Assembly (NCBI GenBank): GCA_000827265.1
Contig: KN834750.1
Coordinates: 434,001 to 498,000 of the forward strand
Direction: 5' to 3'
Origin: Collybiopsis luxurians FD-317 M1
Lineage: Eukaryota > Basidiomycota > Agaricomycetes > Agaricales > Omphalotaceae
Length of the DNA stretch: 64,000 nt
In this document: piece by piece, positions 46,528-58,742 of the stretch
Position numbering within the stretch: position 1 is the stretch's first letter
How the letters are laid out: every line of letters begins with the position of its first letter
Notes under the pieces: generated by a model
What the model saw: the letters and a program-made list of their open reading frames with translations, nothing else
Told to the model about the DNA's origin: nothing
Database searches by the model: none
Program-made: the position numbers and the translations under genes

Positions 46528-49500
46528 TTAAGATGGAGCCGGTCGCCTAAGCGGAACGGGTCCTCCCGCTGCTGGTTTTAGCCGTTTCGCCAAGGAATCA
46601 TCTGCATTGGACTCGGGAGCAGGTCGCTTCGCAGCACCTTGAATCGTTATCCCACCACTCAGCGGTTGAGAAGGCTGCTTAGGCTGGCCGCCTCGACCAG
46701 CGGCAACTCCACCCCGTGTGCCTCGAATAGCGCCACGAACAACGCCAGCAGGACTTCCTCGACCACGACTGGCCCCAAGAGCAGCTGTAGTAGGTAAATG
46801 GGCAGGAGTAGAAGGGCTGGCAGGGGTAGCACTAGTCGGACCAGAAGTAGTTAATGAAACTGAAGGTTTTCGAGGAACGGTGATGGTCGCAGAACTGTTT
46901 GCTGGGGCAGCAGTATTAGGAGGAGCTGAGGACGTGGAAGGATTTGAGGACATGGAAGGACTTGGGGGTGGTGGGGGTTTGGGAAGAGGAGAAACTTTTG
47001 CGTCTTTGGGAAGGATACCCTCTTCCTTCCACTTCGCTATCTGGGCCTCCAACTCCTTCACCTTGTTCTGGAACCTGATCACCTGCGAATCTTTGAGCTT
47101 CATCTTTGATGCGGCTTCCATCCTCCCTCTTTCCACAGCCGCCGATATATCCTCTGCTAATTTGGCATCCCGTTCTTGGTCATGTGCTGCGATCGCGGTA
47201 GCGACAGCCGCTTGAACGTCGGTATCTGGTCCGGAAGTCGATGTGTTTGCCTGGGCGCTCGCTGTGATCTTTGCGACTTCAGCGCGATGTTCAGCAACCA
47301 AACGCTCCTCGAGCGCTTTGAGCTCTTCTTGATGCTTTTTTGTCAAGTCATCTGGGAGTGAGATAGCTTGCACCTCGTTTTTGACCTTCTCAACAGCAGC
47401 TGATACGGCAGCCTCTTGAGCAGTGGCGGCTTTTTGAGCGTCTTCTTCACGGGCTGCGGTAACTACCTGTAGCCTTTCCTTGAGTCTCTCCTGAAGCAAT
47501 TATTAGTATACACGAGCCAGACATAAGCGAACCAAGCGAAATATGAATTGCTACTTACAAATGCAGCCCTATTACCCTTGATGACGTTAGAAGCGTTCTC
47601 AGCCTTTTCTGTGACGATCTAACGAAAGGTAAGAAGATAAAAGTACTGCGCCAGTTAATACATACTTTAAGCTGTGCTTCAGCTTGTTCTCGCGCGGCAG
47701 TCAGAGTAGCCTTCTCGGTCTCCCAAGAGAGTGGAGCCTCGGAAGTCCCAGTAGCAGGAGGTGCTGAGTTCACCCAATTAGCCTTTTCGGCCAGTAATTG
47801 GTCGCGTTCCGCACGCAAAGAAGACTGAATAATTGAATTAATAGCCGCTCAAATTATTCGTGAAAAGCACGCACAAGTTCGGCGTCAACAGCACCGTCTG
47901 GTTGAGCCACAGCAGTACTCGATACCTCGAGAGCGCCTTTTGCCGCCTCTAATGAATCATTGGCCGCCTGCAAATCGCGAGTTTGTCCTTCTAAAGCGGC
48001 CACTTTAGCCTCGAGGGCTTTGTTTTCCCCCGTGAGAGTAGATTTCGTCTGATTCAGCTCGCCTAACTTGGTTTTGAACTGGGCCATGTTCTTGTTGTAA
48101 GTCTCTTTGAAAGTGGCGAGAGCCTTTTCAACCGCCTCGACCTTCGAGAAATTGAGTCATAAATTGAAAAAGAGGGGAGAAACACTCACCCGAGCCTTGT
48201 GTTGAACCACTTCATCATCTCGCTTTTTGATAGTCTCATCTGAATCTCTTTTCTCTACCTTGAGACGCTCGATTTCATCTTTGAGAACTTGTAGTTCGGA
48301 TGGGTCGATGCGATCGTACTGCAATCTTATGGGTCCAGTTCAAAGTAGGTAATGTACTACTCACCTTGGTCAATAATTGCTGATTACGACTCTGCCATCT
48401 ACGATTCTCCTCTTCCAGTCGCTTGATTTGGGCATCGCGAGCTTGTAACTCCGCATTAGCAATGCGGGCCTCCTCTTTGGCCGGATCCAGCTGCTTCCCG
48501 AGAGCCGCGAGCTTTTCTTCCAAATCCTTGACACGTTTTGCGTGAACTTCACAATCTGCGCGTAAAGTGGCATTGCTTTCGCGTAGAATGTTCAACTGGT
48601 TGATTCGCTCAATTAATTCTTCGTGTTTGGCATTTGAAGCAGCAGCTTCGACGGCCTTTTCACGCTCCTGGTAGTGGAATTGTGAGCCAAGTTTTGACTA
48701 TCGAAATAAGTGGGAAGCAAACCTCTGATAAGGTTCGCCGAGTCTCATTTAAAGTTTGCTGCAAGTGGTCGATCTGAGATTTGAATCGAGTATTCTCTTG
48801 CTTGCTGAGTTCAAGCTGAAGGTCTACAATCTCCTTTTCCTTGCGTAAATAGGCAACCACACTGCGCAACTCCGAGAGTTTCGCGTCAGCGTTCTCGTCC
48901 GGCACCGGCTCGATCTCGGCCGCCGAATCTGTAGAATCGACGGCTGAGCGAATGCGAGCTGCTTGAGAGCTGACCGACTCAAGATGCTTATGGAGCAAGT
49001 TGTTCTGCTCTACAAGATCATTGCACCTGAAAGACCGTTGAGAAATTGTAGGAAGCAAAATATTATTTCGGTATACCGTTTCTGCAGTTCTTTAACCTCG
49101 TTGTCCAATGTCTGTCTCTGCTGCTGCCAGCTGCCTTCTGCACTAGCGAGTTTAGCCATTGCTGTCTCGGCGGCAGTTTGGTGATCCCGAACAGTGGCTT
49201 GCACAGAAGCAAGTTGTTTCTTGAGACTATCTAGCGTCCTGATTGTTTCTGCGTGAGCGACAATTTCATGTGCATACCGCTCCTCGGCGGCCTAGAAATG
49301 AAAAATATGAGTAACTTGATTCACTCGAATATCTGCTCGTCGTTCACCTTTGCACGTTCTTCTTGTTGTCTTACTTCATTCTCGCGGCTTGAGCGGTCAC
49401 TTTCGGAAACCTTTTCAGAAGTAGTAAGATCTACAATTGAGTCTTCAAGAATCTTTTTATCGTTCGCCCAAACCACGCGTTCTTCTTCAAATTGCTTTTG

Positions 49501-52500
49501 CACCTCGCTCTGTTTCGTGCGTAGCTCGGCAAGTTCAGACTGAGCAGTCTGCAGTCTTTCCTCGAGGGTCTGCCGGTCAGACTAGATAAAATATTAGATC
49601 GTGAATGTCGCTATAAAGCAGACGCAAATCACCTCAAGCCTCGCGATCTGAGCGTCTGTGGAAGACTTGTACTCGTCATAAGTGGTTTGGAATTCACGCA
49701 GGGCGCTTTCGTTGGCCTCACTGATACTTTGGAATTGCCGTACATGTGACTTGGCCTGTGAAAGGTCAAATTCGGCGACTTTGAGGGCCGACCGTAGCTC
49801 TGCAACTTCAGTCTCCAGCTGCTGCTCTTGACTCATGTTGCTACTACGTTCCAGGGATGTAGATTGGGTACCGCCACGACGCTCGTAAACCGCGAGTTTC
49901 TCCTCGTTGCCTGTCAGATGCTTGGTGAGATCGCCGACGCGCTCTTCAAGATGGATTTTGCTGGTTTCCGCAATGACCAGAGACTCTCGTGTCTTGGCCA
50001 ACTCTTGAGCCTATCGTGGAGCAATGAGATTACATTCCCCTTGCCCACCCAAAAAAGGATAAGATCGTACCGATTTATTAAGCCGATTCTGCAAATCCCT
50101 CACTTCTACGTCCTTCTGCAACGAAAGTGTCCGAACACTTTCGCGTTCCTGAGCAACCTGGCTCCTTAAATCCTGCCTGTGGATAGACTCAGGACCAGCT
50201 GCAGACGTACCCATGATTGGGAACTTACGTTTGGTTCTCGAGCAGTTGAAGTTGACTCTCTAAACGACGGCGATCGTTCTCTCCCGATCTCTCAAGCTCG
50301 CTATGCATCCTCTGTACATTAGTCATGAGGTCAGACAGATGGGAACGTTCCATAGAGAGGCTCTTGTTCTCCTCAACCAGACGACTTTGAACACCCTATG
50401 TACTGTTGTTCAGAACACGGTTAATTCGAGAAAGGCCAACCATACCTCCCAGATGCTCTTCTCGGCGCGAAGATTGGCACACTCGCTACGAAGTTGCTCT
50501 ACACGGCCGTTCGCAACGCGGAGGTCCTCCGTGACCCGGTTACACTCGATATCAACGCGAGTCCATTGATCAGATAGTTGCTGATTTCGTTTGCTGAGGT
50601 CATTCAGTTCTTGAGTCTGAAGATTAAGCTGCTCCTGTAGCATGCGTTGACGCTCTGCAAACATCTAATCAGCATATTGACTGTCAGATAAGTAGAACCG
50701 TAGACACACCGACTTGATTTTCGCTCTTGGCACTGGCTTTGGCAAGAGCAGCCTGCAGTTGCCCGATCTCCCTCTGCGCATTGAGATTATCTTCCCGAAG
50801 TCTGACCACATCTACACCCATTTCCGTCCGATAGGTATCGAATTGACTCTGAATGTCAGCCAGCTCCTTAGAAAGGGAGGAGGGCGCAGCAGTAATATCC
50901 AACTCGCTTGAACCATTCACTGCACCGTTTGGACCACCTGCCTGATTTGAACGTGCAAGCATAGCTTTCAAAGCATCTCTCTCCTTCACATATGCCTGAA
51001 TAACACCATCGCTGTGCTTCTTCTGTCGATCGAGTTGCGCAGCGAGTTCCTCCATCGCTTCGTGGGCCTCCCTAATGGCCTCCTCCTGCTCCTTCTCCAT
51101 CTTGACCTGGTATTCCTTCTCCTCCTGCTCCATCTTCTGACCAAGCTCACGGACAATCTTGAGAAGCTTCTGGTTTTGTTCCTGCAGTCCGTCGATGGAA
51201 CGGAAAAGAACTAGGCTATTGGTGATAACGTCGTTGACATTGTCTGCGGGAGTGACATTTTCGAGTTCTTCTTCCGAGGGAAGGTTAGGATCATTACGGC
51301 GTCCAATCTCTTTGAGAAGAGTCCGGACCTGAAGACCGAGATCCTCAAGTTGCTGTTGAAGTAGATCGTTTTCACGAGAGGACTTGTCCAATTTCTGTGC
51401 GTTGTCCTGAGCAACATTGAACTGCACATCGCGATCCGAAATCGCCTGAGCTAATTGGGAAGCAAGTTGTGAAGCCTCTGATTGGAGTCGCTCATACTCT
51501 AATCTTTGTTGGGCAAGGATGGGAGCCTACAACAATGTGGATCTCCTGCGCGGAGAAAGAAAGATAACATACACTCACCCTCTCCTCAACTTGAGCCAGA
51601 ATACGCTTCATAGTCCCCTCCAACCTTTCACACTCGACAGTCTTCGTTTCGAGCTCATCCTCCAGTCGCACATAGTCTGCATAGACCTCGGTAAAGCTCT
51701 TGCCGCTCTTTTGGACTTTGCTGGCCATCGCGATAGTGGGACTGAGACCTAGTAAGCCTTCGTTGATTTCGTCAAACACGCCCGATGCCCTTCGCGAAGG
51801 TGTCCCGCGACTGGGGACAGGTAGTTCACCTCGTCCCATCCTGTCCAATACTTTTTCGAGCTGCTCCACTTTATTTTCTGCCACTTCTCGAGCCTTCTTC
51901 TCTTTCTCAATTTCTACTCGAAGACCAGTTTCCTGCGACTCCGTCTTTTCATTCATTCCAGCATACTCCCGCTCAATACTATCCACAAATTCTCTAGCTT
52001 GCTTCTCGCGACTCTCTAGCATTTCAATCAGTCGACGCAGGGAATTTGCCTCAGTAGAATAGGTCGCTTCCTGTTCGGCAAGTTGGCCTTGGAGATCTTG
52101 GTTTTTCGTTAGCGCCTGCGTCAACTGGTGTGATTGAGAATTATAGGAAGACTGAAGAGCCTTGTGTGTTGCCTGAACAGAGCTGAGGGTTTGTGTCACA
52201 TCGTTCAAGTTGGCCTGCAAAGTCACAAGTTCTGCTTGTTTCGTCCGACGGTAATTGCCATATTCTTCCAATTTGGAAGCGAGTTCACCGTTAACTCGCT
52301 GGACTTCGGATTGAGCCAATTGTAGTTGTTGAGTCAGGGATTCAAGTTTGAACTAGGAAAAGGTTCATATGAGTATGGACGAGAACCGGACAGGCCACGC
52401 ACTTTGGTAGATGTCTCAGTTGCACGAATCTCCCGAACTTGTCCTTCCAACGTTTGATGCTCTTGACGAGCCTCTTTTAGATTGGAGCGCAAGGCGTTGA

Positions 52501-53184
52501 TTTCATCTGCATGCACGATCAGTACACTAAACCACAGACAGGGGAACCAGCTCACCTTCACGTTCGGTCGCGTCCTGTTTAAGTCGGCTTATGACGTTGA
52601 TGAGGTCTCGCTTTTCACGTTCGACGTCATCCACTCGGCGCTTAAGTTCATCAAGTTCACTTGAAGAGGAAGCTTGGGACGTAGAGAGTGAATTTATCCG
52701 GGTCTGTAGCTCGGTTTGAGAAGCCACTGCACAATAGAGAAATAAGCTATTGTTCCCAAAAAGAGGCCAATGACAATCCATACGAACATAGCTGGTCTCT
52801 CTCCTGCTTGACTTGAGTCAACTCGTCTTGGAGGCGTTCCGTCTGCTCTTCCACATCCTTTGAAAACTGCTCTCGATCCTGAAGGGCCTGATCCAACTCT
52901 ACATCCTTCTTCTCTGTCTCGGCCCGGAATTCATCGACTTCACGCTGCGCGGTATCAAGTCGGTCGGCCTGCTCGAGCAAAAATTGGTAAAGGGTGAGTA
53001 GAGAGTTGGGAGAAGGTGAATGAATGTCAATGTCGGGGACAAGATTGGTGAAAGCATCAATGTCAAAGTCCTCTGGAATGGGTACATGGAAAGGGTTCGG
53101 GTTTTGGGAGGAGCTGGCGCCACCGTCTGCGTCGCCGTCATCTGAGCTCCCTGGTAGTTTGCTTGTTCTGCGAGTCCCAACCAT
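46528..53184 (-). CDS. MLP1: Nuclear-basket nucleoporin TPR/Mlp1-like
   Basis: The largest gene in the window: about 2,000 residues in some twenty exons, nearly all coiled coil. The ATG at 53184 gives MVGTRRTSKLPGSSDDGDAD. Heptad-rich segments follow without a break, such as LEQADRLDTAQREVDEFRAE, QLEKVLDRMGRGELPVPSRG and the TPR/Mlp landmark LLQQQLEDLGLQVRTLLKEI (about 51350). The C-terminal 250 residues change to a Pro/Ser/Thr/Gly-rich tail with RG and GR repeats (GASRGRGSPAGVVRGAIRGT) and a basic stretch RPAPESNADDSLAKRLKPA. In the family the coiled coil attaches to the nuclear pore basket and the protein controls mRNA export and gene tethering. Opposite-strand open frames here are by-products of codon bias. 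The last frame ends at 46528. Confidence 0.9.
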
Positions 53185-53426
53185 TACACCTATAGGCTAT
53201 AGGACTCGTGGTCGAAGACAAGAAACAAAGAATTAGAATTGATGGATCATTGAGTGCCAAATTGGGCTGACGCACGTGATCCTGGGAGTTTCAGTGAACC
53301 TTAAACTTTTCTTCAGTCCACACAACTTTCCAGCTTGCCTTTGAAAATTATCTTTCGGTGCGTATGGACGGTTATAATTCAGATATACATTCAACTCTCC
53401 TCTAGTCACCTTCTGACTCTACAGCA
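53185..53426. promoter_or_regulatory. TPR / RPS20 divergent promoter
   Basis: There are 242 bp between the two ATGs. The part next to the ribosomal protein gene is pyrimidine-rich (about 53385-53425), as is usual for ribosomal protein genes. Confidence 0.45.
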
Positions 53427-53975
53427 ATGAGTTACGTCGCGAAAGGAGAAAAAGAATACGATGCTACCGGTGCCCCAGTGCCCGCCGCCAAAATCCACAA
53501 GATCAGGATCACCCTGACCTCGAGCAACGTCAAGAACCTTGAAAAGTGTGAGCGATTATGGTCCTTTGCATGTCGAAAAGTTTTCAATTTTTCTTTCTGG
53601 TTCTGGTAGTCTCGGCCGACCTCATCAACAGAGCCAAGGACAAGCAGCTTCGTGTCAAGGGACCAGTTCGTCTCCCCACCAAAGTCCTCAAAATCACTAC
53701 CCGTAAGACTGTAAGCCCCATCCTCATGATCTTATCTATTCAGAATGCTGATGCAATCCGTATCAGCCTTGCGGTGAAGGCTCTAAGACTTGGGATCGTT
53801 ACGAACTCAAGGTACACAAGCGTCTCATTGACCTCCACTCGTCCTCCGAAATCGTCAAGCAGATTGTAAGTACCCTGTGATGTTTTTACTCCTTGATACT
53901 GATTTCACACCTTGTGTGCAGACCTCTATCAGCCTGGAGCCTGGTGTAGAGGTCGAAGTCACCATTTCTGCTTAA
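53427..53975 (+). CDS. RPS20: 40S ribosomal protein uS10 (RPS20)
   Basis: Four exons, 53427-53547, 53610-53710, 53767-53865 and 53922-53975, give 124 residues. The protein sits in the head of the small ribosomal subunit. The eukaryotic uS10 blocks are plain: [56 protein letters not shown] and [20 protein letters not shown], ending [14 protein letters not shown]. Each exon joins in frame with GT-AG introns of 54-62 nt. The N-terminal [19 protein letters not shown] is the usual variable fungal extension. The leader before the ATG is pyrimidine-rich, in keeping with high expression. Confidence 0.98.
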
Positions 53976-54375
53976 GAGCCTTTTCGGTAGATTTATATGC
54001 CCATGTCATCGCTGTCCTGCAATATATGTGGTTCTGTCTATGAGTATACGATAGTTTCGAAGAAATAGACCTTCCAGAAATCACTCAAAGCAACCTGGAT
54101 TGGAATAAATCAGTAATATTAAAACTTTGCTATATGATACGAAAAGGAAAGTCGAAGAGACAGACCCAGTAGTTGAACAAGCCATTGGCAGATACTCCAG
54201 AGCAAGTGAATATGGAACAGAAGAGGAACCGAAGAATAAGGTAATGAGCAGTACTTAAGGTCATATATATACTATCCGAGAGACTATATACTTCAATCAA
54301 TCAAGGTTAAGCAAGCGATAAAAAGTTTATAAAGATAGTTCATTAGCACGAAAAGAGACTGGAGGCCACTGGAGG
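53976..54375. other. Convergent spacer, 400 bp
   Basis: The 3' ends of RPS20 and of the NT-C2 gene lie here. It is AT-rich with no coding frame. Confidence 0.5.
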
Positions 54376-56140
54376 TCATCGCACAGCAACAGGCGTCCCA
54401 GGCCTCGACGACCCTGTTGGTTTCTTCCTCGACCACCACCCCTTCACACCCGTCCCTTTGGCTCTCCCTCTGCCATCTGCATTCCCATCCTGCGAGCCAG
54501 CATGCCCATTGCTACTCGTCTCCTCTGTACTATGCAAGGACGGAGTTTGCTGGCCCGGATAAGGCCCCTTCAGTGTCCTATCTCTTTCCCTCTCTCTTAA
54601 TCTCTCCCTTCTCACCTGCTCCTCCTTCTCCGCCTCTTCAGGCGACATATAGTACGTGAACGGATTACCACTGGAATCGAGATCTGTGACCCTCACAGGG
54701 TTAAAGATAGCCTCAATGAGCATCTCCGTCGTCTTGGGCCCATATGCCAGCGGAAGCCTCGAAACATCAAACGGAACCTCATATCTCGGCTCCTCCAGAT
54801 CAGAGTCATCCTCTGCATCGACATACCCATCGGCGTCACTCTCCATGTCCTCAGCGGAGATCATAGAGTTTTTGCCATTACTTGGTATCCGACCATGTCC
54901 CGGTCGCTGACGGGATTTCGACCTATTTCTCGTGCGGGATTTAGATCTCGATTTTCCAGCAGCGGCACTTTGAAGTTCTGGGATACTCATTCCTCCCAGT
55001 AGATCCATTTCCAGTTCTTGCTGACTGTGATATGGTCCCCAGAGGTCAAGAGCGCGAGGACGAGTGAGGTAGACATCTTCTTCTAACAGGTCAGTGAGTC
55101 CATTGAAGATTTCGCCTTTCGGTAGAGGAGGAGCGATGTAGTTTGTGTCGCCACCGACATGCTCGAGATAAATTGTGAGCTAAGCAGAGTCAATAAAGGT
55201 ACCGAAAATGAAAACATGATGAACACGGTACCTTTACTGTGGCATTCATTTTGGTATCTCTCAAAAGATAGCTCCTCGTCACCTCTTTCCCTACGCCCGT
55301 ATACTCGCTGAGATCCAAATACAAAGCCCCGAGTCGCGGATTTTTGGGCGCATCGGGATCACCGGGAATGACACGTTGCATGATAACGAGCTTGAACTCG
55401 TTTGGCAAAATTTCGGACGTCTCTCGATCGATATCCATTTTGATCACCACATCGAGATGATGGTCCCAGGCGACAGCATGGTCTTTGAGCTTGTAAAAAG
55501 GTGTCATACCTCGAGCTGTAGAGTACTGCCCTACAGCAGGGGTGGAGGCGGAAGGGGAAGATATGTTACTCGGCGAAGACGTGAGATTGAGATTGGTTAA
55601 AAGATTAGGAGAAGAACTGGTCTGAGAGTTGGAAGTGGATGAGAAAGAGGGCGCTGAGGAGCTAGTTCGAGAAAATTCTAGGGGTGGGGGGTGAAGTGAA
55701 GTAGGTGAAGTGTACCCAGAGACAACCACAGAAGGGATATTGGGATTCTGCTCATCAGAGGCAGAATTTGACGATGAAGACGGGGCATCTGTGTCGCGTA
55801 AACTGTCTGCCTCTTCAACTTCCTTTTCCTTCTCCTTCTCCTTGCCCTTCCCCTTATCGTCCTTGTCTTTTTGGTTGCCTCGTCGACCTCTAACGCGCTT
55901 TAGCAAGCCAGTCTGAGACTGGACATTTTTGAACTTCCATCTAGCTGCAAATTGGCCGTGAACGAGGGGAACACTGGATATTTTGTGAATTTGGACATGG
56001 GCATGGAAAAGGGCATGACGTGGCAGGAGATTCTGAAGCTGCGCCCGTAGCCCATGGGTTGTGCTCGAGGAATCGCTGTTAGTGTATTTGTTTTCCGGTC
56101 GAACAGGGGAATGATTTCTGCCTCCCATTGGGGTATGCAT
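54376..56140 (-). CDS. NT-C2 domain protein (EEIG1/FAM102-like)
   Basis: The ATG at 56140 opens MHTPMGGRNHSPVRPENKYT. The N-terminal C2-type (NT-C2) domain is split by a long Ser-rich insert: first RHALFHAHVQIHKISSVPLV and FAARWKFKNVQSQTGLL, then, after a Lys/Glu run (KGKGKEKEKEKE) and a Ser-rich linker, TPFYKLKDHAVAWDHHLDVV, LPNEFKLVIMQRV, LGALYLDLSEYTGVGKEVTR and SYLLRDTKMNATVKLTIYLE. In relatives (EEIG1, EHBP1, fungal FAM102) the domain binds membranes or small GTPase partners. The C-terminal half is disordered with an Arg/Ser motif region (KSRSKSRTRNRSKSRQ) and a charged helix (EEAEKEEQVRRERLRERERD). About 560 residues, one intron visible near 55195. Cellular role is not known. Confidence 0.82.
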
Positions 56141-56386
56141 ATCTGAACATAAGTGATGTGTGAGCGCTACAGGCAGTTTCTGTGAATTTGACTTGGGAAA
56201 TGTTTAATTATTCGACAAAAAGGGTCAGTAGTATAGGAAGATGGAGGAAGCAGATACAGCATCGAAGGGGAAAGCGTCAACAGCTGAAGAATCCAGTTTC
56301 AGTTTCACATCGGCGCCGGCATCCATCATTGTCCCAAACGGCAAACAATTGAATAACCCTAATAATCTCTATCAAATTCTATATAC

Positions 56387-57840
56387 CTAGAAAAGATTTT
56401 CATCTGTAGCATTCGGAACTTGGCCGATGACCATCGAAAGCTCCACCTCAACTTGCGATTCCTGTTCCGCCAAATTATCTCCTTCAAAGGGAGGTGCAGC
56501 CAATACCGGCGTGATTTTATCTATTGAAATTCCTCCAAAACCTCTGTGAATGCCAATGACATCTATCCTCCTGTATCCTTCCTCCCCAAGAACTACACAT
56601 TCCAACGCCATACCATCTCTGGCTCTCGACTCCTTCGTCCTCCGGGCATAGCTTATGTTCTGTGGAGTTTCCAGAAGCAGTCTGGTCTCCTGTGCGGTTA
56701 GTGGAAGACAAAAGTAGTTGTAAATCGCCGACAGAATGTCAAATACTTTATGATGTGGTAAAGGAATGGGACCCCATATCGACATCCAGTAGCTCAGCAC
56801 TGGATGGGGGGAAGATGATATCTGAATTTGGGTGACCTTTACAGGGGTCCCGCTGGTGGGAGGAGCCATGGTCAAACCGTCGTCGGAAAACTTGGGTGCC
56901 TTGAGAGCACCCCAATCGTTGATATAACGAGCATGGTCAGGAGGATGCAAAAGGTCCCAGCGAAGTTGCCCCGGGGCCAATCGGGGGTTGATACGGACGG
57001 CAGGAGATCCAGCCACCCACGGCGTCGTAGGGACCCAAGGGGTCGGAGGTCCCATAGCTATCGGTGTCTGGGGGAATGGCATATTATGCGCTGTCGAGAT
57101 GTTAAACGGCGTTGGATAGCCATAACCAGGCGGGGGAAACTGGGGCGTAAGGTATGGGGTACTAAGGAGGGGAGGAGGCCACAAATCTGGGCCTTGGGGA
57201 ATGTACGGCGTATACGGATTAGGATACGAATAAGGTTGGGGGGGATAATAGTTGAATTGGGGGTAAGATAGATGATCGAAAGCGCGAGCCCATGGAATGG
57301 GTGCAGCTGCTGGGAGCTCTTGCACTGGGACTGGATCGGTGGTAGGTGGATTTGTGTTCTCTTGGCCTAGCGGGGGAGGAATAAATATCTCTGGAGTGGC
57401 AGTTCGCGAACTGCTTGTAGAGGACATGCCAAACACTGGTTGGGAAGAAAAGTCTTGTGACGGGTGAGGAGAAGGGGGAACTACTGGTGGAGGGGACAGC
57501 AAGGGAGAATGAGGTGGATATACCGGAGAGGAAGCGTTCAGTCGAGCTAGAAGATGTAATATTATGTGCTGATCGGAAGGATGTAAAAGAAAAGGTAATC
57601 TTACCGCTGCGAGAAGAGGGAGAAGCAGACCTTGAGCGAGAAGATGCACGACTGCTGCTGCTTGACAAATCTGGCCGAGGTTAGAAGAAGAACTAAAGTT
57701 TTCCCGTTTGGGTGACTACCTTGTACATGTGGGACGACAGGGGGCTCGATTATCAGAGGGCTCCCGGGAAAAGCTAAAAGAAGTAGTGAGGAGTTGAGAT
57801 ACTGAGCAGGAATTGAGAACTAACGATAGATGGTAGCCAT
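56387..57840 (-). CDS. DUF6699-like basidiomycete protein
   Basis: The start exon is only 16 nt (57825-57840, MATIY plus one base) and is followed by PFPGSPLIIEPPVVPHVQ and a Ser/Arg block. The middle is an extreme Pro/Tyr-rich low-complexity region (YPQFNYYPPQPYSYPNPYTP). The C-terminal 170 residues form the likely domain: VRINPRLAPGQLRWDLLHPP, ISSSPHPVLSYWMSIWGPIP, KVFDILSAIYNYFCLPLT and HRGFGGISIDKITPVLA. The INPRLA/WDL/HPP pattern resembles DUF6699, a domain of unknown function common in Agaricomycetes; I recall the pattern but could not align it. The Tyr/Pro-rich part could phase-separate. About 460 residues. Confidence 0.65.
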
Positions 57841-57961
57841 GTTCGGTGGCAGAGATGGTAGAAGGACAAGAAAGACTGGATTTGGATATCACCTCGTGCA
57901 TCGGATGGCATCGTTCAAAAAAAAGAAGTTCTGGGCGCTTAATTCATTACTACATTAAAGT

Positions 57962-58689
57962 TTATATAAAATTAGTGTAACGTTCTACTCCCAGCAATTC
58001 CTTGTATTCCTTCTGCTGCTCCTTCATGTATTTCAACACCCTTCGCGGACTTGAAACAAAGCATTAGCCAGAAACATCACTCAAACAATAAACACTTGCC
58101 TGGCTGAAGGCCCTAGTACCTCCAACGCCTTTTCAGTCGTCCGACGCGCAGTACCCAGATCTGGCAGATCGTTTCGTACTATCCGGGAAATTTCTTTCCC
58201 CCTAGCCTCTGCAGCCTCGTTAACCTTGAGCTTCTCAAATTCCTTCATTACTCGCGTCGACAAGTCTTCCTCCTCACTGACTGCTGTACGTGGACTTTTT
58301 AACGCATCTCTGACCATCTGTCGTATACGCATCCCCTCCCATCCAAGAGTTTCGCTCGGCATATTGAGCACATAATTATCCACGCCTTTGTGCTGCGAGG
58401 ATATATTCACATACAAACACTCTGTAATACCTGCACAGTTCCGTACCTTTTTAATTGTCTTTAATGCCCTCGTCGTCGCCTTTACCCGTACATTGTTACC
58501 CAGTGCTTCTGAAAAGAGCCGTTTTCGATGAACATTGGGAAGCCATGTTCTGCGTGTTTTATGTTTCGAGTGCGGTACGTTATTACCGTATAATTTGGTC
58601 TTTCCTTGAAAGAGACCGAATTGTGATCTTTTAAATGGTTGAGAGGTGATTTGTGCTTTGACGCTGCACGCTGTCCGTGTCCAGAACAT
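57962..58689 (-). CDS. MRPL24: Mitochondrial large-subunit ribosomal protein bL28m
   Basis: Two exons, 58100-58689 and 57962-58049, give 225 residues. The first 18 or so are a mitochondrial presequence (MFWTRTACSVKAQITSQ). The bL28 fold follows: FKRSQFGLFQGKTKLYGNNV, HSKHKTRRTWLPNVHRKRLF and RVKATTRALKTIKKV. A fungal C-terminal extension is helical and charged and ends KEYKELLGVERYTNFI. The intron has a GC donor (AG/GCAAGT at 58099) and a normal AG acceptor; only this join gives a smooth reading frame (ASPRRVLKYMKEQQKEY). The protein works in the mitochondrial ribosome. Its ATG is 53 bp from the GWT1 ATG on the other strand. Confidence 0.93.
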
Positions 58690-58742
58690 GGAAGTAGCGG
58701 AAGAACCGGCAAATTACCAAATTTGGACTTGCCTTCATACCA
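58690..58742. promoter_or_regulatory. 53-bp divergent promoter
   Basis: Only 53 bp lie between the ATGs of bL28m (minus) and GWT1 (plus). Both N-termini are fixed by protein features, so neither start is likely to move far downstream; the 5' UTRs must be very short or overlap the partner gene. Confidence 0.55.

Noticed and set aside
46718..47215. Plus-strand ORF of 165 codons opposite the TPR gene
   Set aside because: It mirrors the low-complexity Pro/Ser/Gly-rich tail of the minus-strand gene and has no motif of its own.
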